NCBI GenBank assembly: GCA_031264885.1
Contig: JAISDM010000025.1
Location: 1 to 8,896, forward strand
Direction: 5' to 3'
Length of the DNA stretch: 8,896 nt
From: Peptococcaceae bacterium
GTDB lineage: Bacteria > Bacillota > Peptococcia > DRI-13 > UBA5745
The translations under genes were made by a program, and so were the position numbers. Below, piece after piece: positions 5,783 through 8,896 of this stretch; position 1 is the stretch's first letter, and each line of letters starts with the position of its first letter. The notes beneath the pieces are model-generated. The model was not told the origin of the DNA and did not search any database. It was given only the letters and a program-made list of their open reading frames with translations.

Positions 5783-5921
5783 AAAGCGTTCTTGGGTATC
5801 GCGGCGGATAACAATAAGATGTTTCGCACACGACGAATCGCAGAAACGTGTAAATACGCTCTTGAAAACTATGCAATTTTGTGTTAGCCTGTTTTTATAA
5901 GCGAATTTGCGGGGTGTTTTG

Positions 5922-7214
5922 GTGAACAGAAATGTTTTAAATAAACTCATTGAGTGGAAAACAGACCCGGAGAGAAAGCCTTTGATTCTAAAAGGCGCGA
6001 GGCAGGTCGGCAAGACTTGGCTGATGCGGGAATTTGGGCGGACGCGGTATAAAAACTGCGTCTATTTCAACTTTGATGAGGAAGACCAGCTCGCGTCCGT
6101 TTTTGAGCGGAATAAGAATCCGCGGCGGATTATTGAGTTGCTTGGGATTGTGGCCGATCAGAAAATTGAGCCGGGCGAAACTTTGATGATCTTTGACGAG
6201 ATTCAGGAATGTTCCGCCGCGCTGAACGCCTTGAAATATTTTAAGGAGAAGGCCAACGAATATCACGTCCTTGCGGCGGGAAGCTTGCTCGGTACGCTTT
6301 TGGCGGAGCCGAAATTCTATCCGGTCGGAATGGTCAACTTGCTTGACCTTTATCCGCTGTCCTTCGACGAGTTTCTTGCCGCCGCGGATCCGCCCCTTTT
6401 TTCATATTATGAGCAGATTGAAAAAAACCGGCCGATTGAGGAGATTTTTCATAGCCGTTTGCTGGAGGCTTACAGCTATTACCTGATGATCGGAGGGCTT
6501 CCCGAATGTGTCGCGTCGTGGATTCAGTATAAGGATCCGCGGCGAATCCGGCGTATTCAGGAGGAATTGACGACCATTTATGAGAATGATTTCGCGAAGC
6601 ACAACGGCAAGGTAAACGCCGGACGGATTCTTCTGGTGTTTCGCAGCATCGTTTCCCAGCTTGCCAAAAGCAATCAAAAATTTATCTATGGCCGCGTCAG
6701 GGAAGGCGCAAGGGCCAGGGAATATGAGGAAGCCGTTGAGTGGCTCGTGTCCGCCGGAATGTTGAATCGGGTATATAACGTGTCCAAGCCGGAGCATCCG
6801 CTGAAAGCCTTTGATCAGCCGGGTTATTTCAAGCTTTTCCTTTTTGACGCCGGGTTGCTCAAGCACATGGCCGGCGTCGACAACTCGGCCATTTTCCTGA
6901 AAAGCGATTACCAGTTCAAGGGCGCTTTGACGGAGAATTTTGTATTGCAGCAGCTTCGCGGGCAGTTTGAGGTGGAGCCGAGGTTCTACGCCGAAAGAAA
7001 CAGCGAGATTGATTTTGTGATTCAGAACGGCATGGAAATCATCCCGATTGAAGTCAAAGGCGGAGAGGACAAAAGCGCCGCCAGTTTTAAGGCGTATATT
7101 AAAAAACATGAGCCGCGGACGGCCATCCGTTTCTCCAAACGCGGTTACGCCACGGACGGAAAAATCACCAATCTGCCGCTTTATCTCGCGGGAATGACAA
7201 GCAAGCTGATATAA
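5922..7214 (+). CDS. AAA family ATPase with C-terminal DUF4143 nuclease-like domain
   Basis: A 430-residue protein of the widespread AAA_14/DUF4143 family. Walker A is GARQVGKT (residues 25-32), Walker B is LMIFDEIQ (88-95), and the sensor strand is HVLAAGSLLG (about 115-124), followed by the family-typical VNLLDLYPLSFDEFL. The C-terminal DUF4143 part has a PD-(D/E)xK-like layout: Glu338 in TENFVLQQL, Asp364 in SEIDFVIQNG, and Glu377-x-Lys379 in IPIEVKGG. The length is complete for the family. Its cellular role is not established; relatives occur as single accessory genes. The start is GTG 5922, preceded by gcgggg at 5909-5914; a TTG at 5907 in the same frame is less likely. The 139 bases upstream hold no gene and no convincing promoter. 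The gene converges with the PhzF-like gene with only six bases between stop codons. Confidence 0.92.
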   Translation: MNRNVLNKLIEWKTDPERKPLILKGARQVGKTWLMREFGRTRYKNCVYFNFDEEDQLASVFERNKNPRRIIELLGIVADQKIEPGETLMIFDEIQECSAALNALKYFKEKANEYHVLAAGSLLGTLLAEPKFYPVGMVNLLDLYPLSFDEFLAAADPPLFSYYEQIEKNRPIEEIFHSRLLEAYSYYLMIGGLPECVASWIQYKDPRRIRRIQEELTTIYENDFAKHNGKVNAGRILLVFRSIVSQLAKSNQKFIYGRVREGARAREYEEAVEWLVSAGMLNRVYNVSKPEHPLKAFDQPGYFKLFLFDAGLLKHMAGVDNSAIFLKSDYQFKGALTENFVLQQLRGQFEVEPRFYAERNSEIDFVIQNGMEIIPIEVKGGEDKSAASFKAYIKKHEPRTAIRFSKRGYATDGKITNLPLYLAGMTSKLI

Positions 7215-7220
7215 AATGTT

Positions 7221-8006
7221 TTAAACAAAAATTTCGCCCGTCAAATACAATACGGCTCTCCCGGAGATTTTGACCCGATCGCCGCAGTCTTCGCAACGCA
7301 AAACGCCGCCGCGCTTTGACAATTGTTTCGCCGTCATCTGTTGCTTGCCGAGCCGCTCGGCCCAAAAAGGGATTAACGTAGAATGGGACGAGCCCGTGAC
7401 TGGGTCTTCGGGCATCCCGGCGTTGGGCGCGAAAAACCGCGAAACAAAGTCTGCCTCGTCCCCTCTGGCAGTCACGATGACCGCAAAGCAGTCTTGTATC
7501 CGCCGGATTAAGTCCATATGAGGCTTCAACGTCCGTATGGCGTTTTCATCGGGAAGCAGGAGCAGCAAATCCCGCGACCGGTGCGCTTCCAGTACGGGAC
7601 ATTCCACCGCCTCCCGCATCAGCGGAAGGAGCGTCGTTTTTGTAGGCTTCCGCGCCGGAAAATCCATTTCAAAATAATCGTCATAGTCGCCTTTGGGGGT
7701 TACGCTTAATTTCCCGCTTAAAGTGTTGAAATAGACCGTTCCCATGTTTTCATTCACAAATCGCGATATGACATACGCGCTTGCCAGCGTGGCGTGGCCG
7801 CACAAGTCGATTTCAACCTCCGGCGAAAACCAGCGCAGATCAAAATCGCTGCCGTTTTGCGTGATAAAAGCCGTTTCTGCCAGATTGTTTTCGGCCGCGA
7901 TATTCTGCATGGTTTGGTCGTCCAGCGGTTTGTCCACAAGGCATACGCCGGCTTGATTACCCCGAAACACTTCTTCCGCAAACGCGTCGACAATAAAAAA
8001 TTTCAT
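7221..8006 (-). CDS. PhzF-family protein (phenazine biosynthesis-like isomerase/epimerase fold)
   Basis: A 261-residue protein with the diaminopimelate-epimerase-like two-lobed fold of the PhzF/YddE family. The N-terminus MKFFIVDAFAEEVFRGNQAG is characteristic. Glu44 in NNLAETAFI corresponds to the catalytic glutamate of PhzF. DLCGHAT (67-73) and EDPVTGSSHSTLIPFW (200-215) are the two conserved substrate-binding motifs. Most members are not involved in phenazine synthesis, no other phenazine gene is present, and the substrate is unknown. The start ATG at 8004-8006 was chosen because it gives the family N-terminus; the aaagga upstream is rather distant (about 13 bases), and in-frame ATGs at 8028-8030 and 8043-8045 would add 8 or 13 residues. 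The latter overlaps the antitoxin stop (ATGA), so the two genes are likely one transcript. Confidence 0.92.
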   Translation of the reverse strand: MKFFIVDAFAEEVFRGNQAGVCLVDKPLDDQTMQNIAAENNLAETAFITQNGSDFDLRWFSPEVEIDLCGHATLASAYVISRFVNENMGTVYFNTLSGKLSVTPKGDYDDYFEMDFPARKPTKTTLLPLMREAVECPVLEAHRSRDLLLLLPDENAIRTLKPHMDLIRRIQDCFAVIVTARGDEADFVSRFFAPNAGMPEDPVTGSSHSTLIPFWAERLGKQQMTAKQLSKRGGVLRCEDCGDRVKISGRAVLYLTGEIFV

Positions 8007-8041
8007 AACGGGATCACATTCCTTTCGCATTCTCGAATTTA

Positions 8042-8323
8042 TCATTTTACAATATATTCCCGGAAATCCTCCAGCGGCGCGTCAAAATCCTCTGCTATTT
8101 GGATTTTTCCTTTCATACAGCCGCGTCCGAAAGGGAGTTCGCTGACAGGGTCTGTTTGGTTTGTTTTTGTGGTCAGGACGAATGGAATATCGTTCATGCG
8201 TACTGTTTGGCGTAGAAACAAATTGACCGCTGTGGTCATATCCAGCCCCAGTGTGGCGAAAATCTGCTGTGCGCGTGTTTTTATCTCGCTGTCTGTGCGA
8301 ATGTTAATATTTGTTGTTGACAT
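8042..8323 (-). CDS. RelB/DinJ-family antitoxin without adjacent toxin
   Basis: A 93-residue protein. Residues 3-45 (TNINIRTDSEIKTRAQQIFA, then TLGLDMTTAVNLFLRQTV) are the ribbon-helix-helix DNA-binding and dimerisation domain typical of RelB/DinJ. Residues 71-93 (KGKIQIAEDFDAPLEDFREY) form the tail usual in antitoxins of this type, which normally wraps the toxin. The start ATG at 8321-8323 has aaggag about 10 bases upstream. The expected toxin gene (RelE/YafQ type or PIN type) is missing on both sides. Downstream the stop overlaps the first possible start of the PhzF-like gene. It may autorepress its own promoter, or control the enzyme gene, or act on a toxin elsewhere; the last two are guesses. 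Confidence 0.9.
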   Translation of the reverse strand: MSTTNINIRTDSEIKTRAQQIFATLGLDMTTAVNLFLRQTVRMNDIPFVLTTKTNQTDPVSELPFGRGCMKGKIQIAEDFDAPLEDFREYIVK

Positions 8324-8403
8324 AACGCATGTCTCCTTTGCAGTTCATACTATCACATCATGCGCAAACCGGCGGGGTTTATGAACAAGCCATCAAAGAA
8401 ATC

Positions 8404-8434
8404 AAAGGCGGACGCAAATAGAGCCTTTGTCCGC
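8404..8434 (+). other. Possible H-type pseudoknot pairing
   Basis: AAAGGC (8404-8409) can pair with GCCTTT (8423-8428), and GCGGAC (8408-8413) can pair with GTCCGC (8429-8434). The order A1-B1-A2-B2 is that of a pseudoknot, with the first two arms sharing two bases and the last two exactly adjacent. It sits over the stop codon of the start-less VYEQAIKEIKGGRK frame. Six-base pairings can arise by chance. Confidence 0.3.
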
Positions 8435-8494
8435 ATAAGTAAATTAAAGCTGGCACACTGGAAAGGAAGTGAGTAGCGCCTAAGGAAAGAAATT

Positions 8495-8523
8495 TTGACA
8501 GTCGAATTGACAAATATTGATAT
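8495..8523 (+). promoter_or_regulatory. Weak promoter-like sequence
   Basis: TTGACA (8495-8500) is followed after 17 bases by TGATAT (8518-8523); TTGACA occurs a second time at 8507-8512. The -35 is perfect and the -10 poor. It would drive + strand transcription toward the weak frames at 8524-8676 and beyond. Confidence 0.3.
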
Positions 8524-8676
8524 ATGAAGTGTGAAAAAACCGTATCTATTATGCTTGCAACAGGCCGAAGAAAGTACGGCTGTGACTTCGTGGCGTCATT
8601 GGCGCCGCGCGTTGTCCCAGAGCGATATCCTCTTGTTCCGGTTATGTATGAATTCAACCGTCTTTTCGCGGTATGA
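8524..8676 (+). CDS. Possible small hypothetical protein (50 aa)
   Basis: ATG 8524 opens a 50-codon frame beginning MKCEKTVSIMLATGRRKYG and ending NRLFAV before a TGA at 8674. There is no ribosome binding site before it; an alternative ATG lies at 8551. I recognise no family. The composition is mildly protein-like, but the frame sits directly at the promoter-like -10, so translation from the first ATG is doubtful. It may be a fragment of a decayed gene. Confidence 0.2.
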   Translation: MKCEKTVSIMLATGRRKYGCDFVASLAPRVVPERYPLVPVMYEFNRLFAV

Positions 8677-8771
8677 CTGATAGCTTTCGATATTGCTAGG
8701 TCTGGCGCTTGATTTGAATCCATCAAACGGCAGGAAGAAACAGACGCTTGAATAATCTCCGCAACTAAGTC

Positions 8772-8896
8772 TTGCAGAAGGAAGAAGTCGACATAACCCT
8801 TGAAATCGTTGAAGAGATCGAAGAAACTCTTATACCTTGCAAGGTCGTCAAAGAGCGGGCTGATTTCACTCCTGTAGAATCGCCGGACGCACTCAA
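8772..8896 (+). CDS. Coding-like stretch running off the right edge, unidentified
   Basis: After a TAA at 8766-8768 the frame stays open to the window end, reading LQKEEVDITLEIVEEIEETL and then IPCKVVKERADFTPVESPDAL. It is rich in Glu, Val and Ile and looks protein-like. The only possible start in view is TTG 8772, without a ribosome binding site. Just upstream in another frame IKRQEETDA, then a stop, then IISATKSC also looks coding, so a frameshifted gene is possible. I do not recognise the family. Confidence 0.3.
   Translation, partial: MQKEEVDITLEIVEEIEETLIPCKVVKERADFTPVESPDAL

Larger units (their letters stand above)
8324..8896. other. Mostly non-coding or decayed region at the right end
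   Basis: No family-recognisable gene is present in these 573 bases. On the + strand a frame without a start reads VYEQAIKEIKGGRK to a TAG at 8419-8421 and may be the end of a lost gene. The remainder contains the pseudoknot-like element at 8404-8434, a promoter-like pair at 8495-8523, a 50-codon frame at 8524-8676, and a coding-like stretch at the window edge. A minus-strand frame at 8379-8726 is open but shows no family features and no ribosome binding site. Confidence 0.5.

Noticed and set aside
5851..5860. Third copy of the 80-bp repeat near TAAATACGCT
   Set aside because: Only ten bases match continuously and the surroundings diverge; this is compatible with chance.
6402..7109. Minus-strand frame of 235 codons
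   Set aside because: It lies wholly inside the DUF4143 ATPase gene on the other strand, shows no motifs and has no ribosome binding site; the ATPase has clear Walker motifs.
7215..7220. Terminator between the convergent ATPase and PhzF-like genes
   Set aside because: Only six bases separate the stop codons and no hairpin with a T-run is present.

Overview
The window most resembles a chromosomal stretch of a moderately GC-rich Bacillota, probably a clostridial gut or environmental lineage. The reasons are a BlaI/BlaR1 (M56) sensor pair, strong purine-rich ribosome binding sites (ggagg, gggagg), frequent GTG starts, and a mix of a Cof-type HAD phosphatase, an iron-sulfur flavoprotein, a DUF4143 ATPase and a RelB/DinJ antitoxin. 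This taxonomic call is inference. There is no rRNA, tRNA, CRISPR array or intact transposase.

Layout. On the + strand, 1-1120 holds the 3' part of a GNAT acetyltransferase and, one base later, a HAD-IIB phosphatase. A convergent alpha/beta hydrolase (lysophospholipase/monoacylglycerol lipase type) follows on the minus strand at 1145-2086. Directly upstream of it is a decayed RelB-type antitoxin tail, split by a 153-bp MITE with 20-bp terminal inverted repeats and a perfect 10-bp target duplication. Next on the + strand is a 462-aa AlbA_2/HATPase/winged-helix regulator at 2452-3840, bracketed by two copies of an approximately 80-bp direct repeat. The second repeat copy runs into a 60-bp relic of a GNAT 3' end related to the one at the window start. 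An Isf-like iron-sulfur flavoprotein (3995-4570) follows.

From 4578 to 5782 lies a deletion-scarred BlaI/BlaR1 locus. The repressor keeps its first 43 codons and its last codons in a different frame. The M56 sensor keeps its membrane-protease part but is cut off from a C-terminal remnant. A DUF4143-family AAA ATPase (5922-7214) converges with a PhzF-family gene (7221-8006, minus). That gene is preceded on its strand by an intact RelB/DinJ antitoxin (8042-8323) with no toxin next to it. The final 570 bases are mostly non-coding or decayed, with two weak coding-like stretches and an odd pseudoknot-like pairing.

The genes do not form one pathway. The window looks like a neighbourhood of small accessory genes undergoing turnover: MITE insertion, segmental duplication of gene ends, internal deletions, and toxin-less antitoxins, one intact and one broken, each placed directly before a metabolic enzyme gene. 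I did not find a convincing new multi-gene system. The observations most worth checking are the duplicated flanking repeats around the AlbA_2 gene, the repeated antitoxin-enzyme arrangement, and the microhomology-like deletion in blaI.
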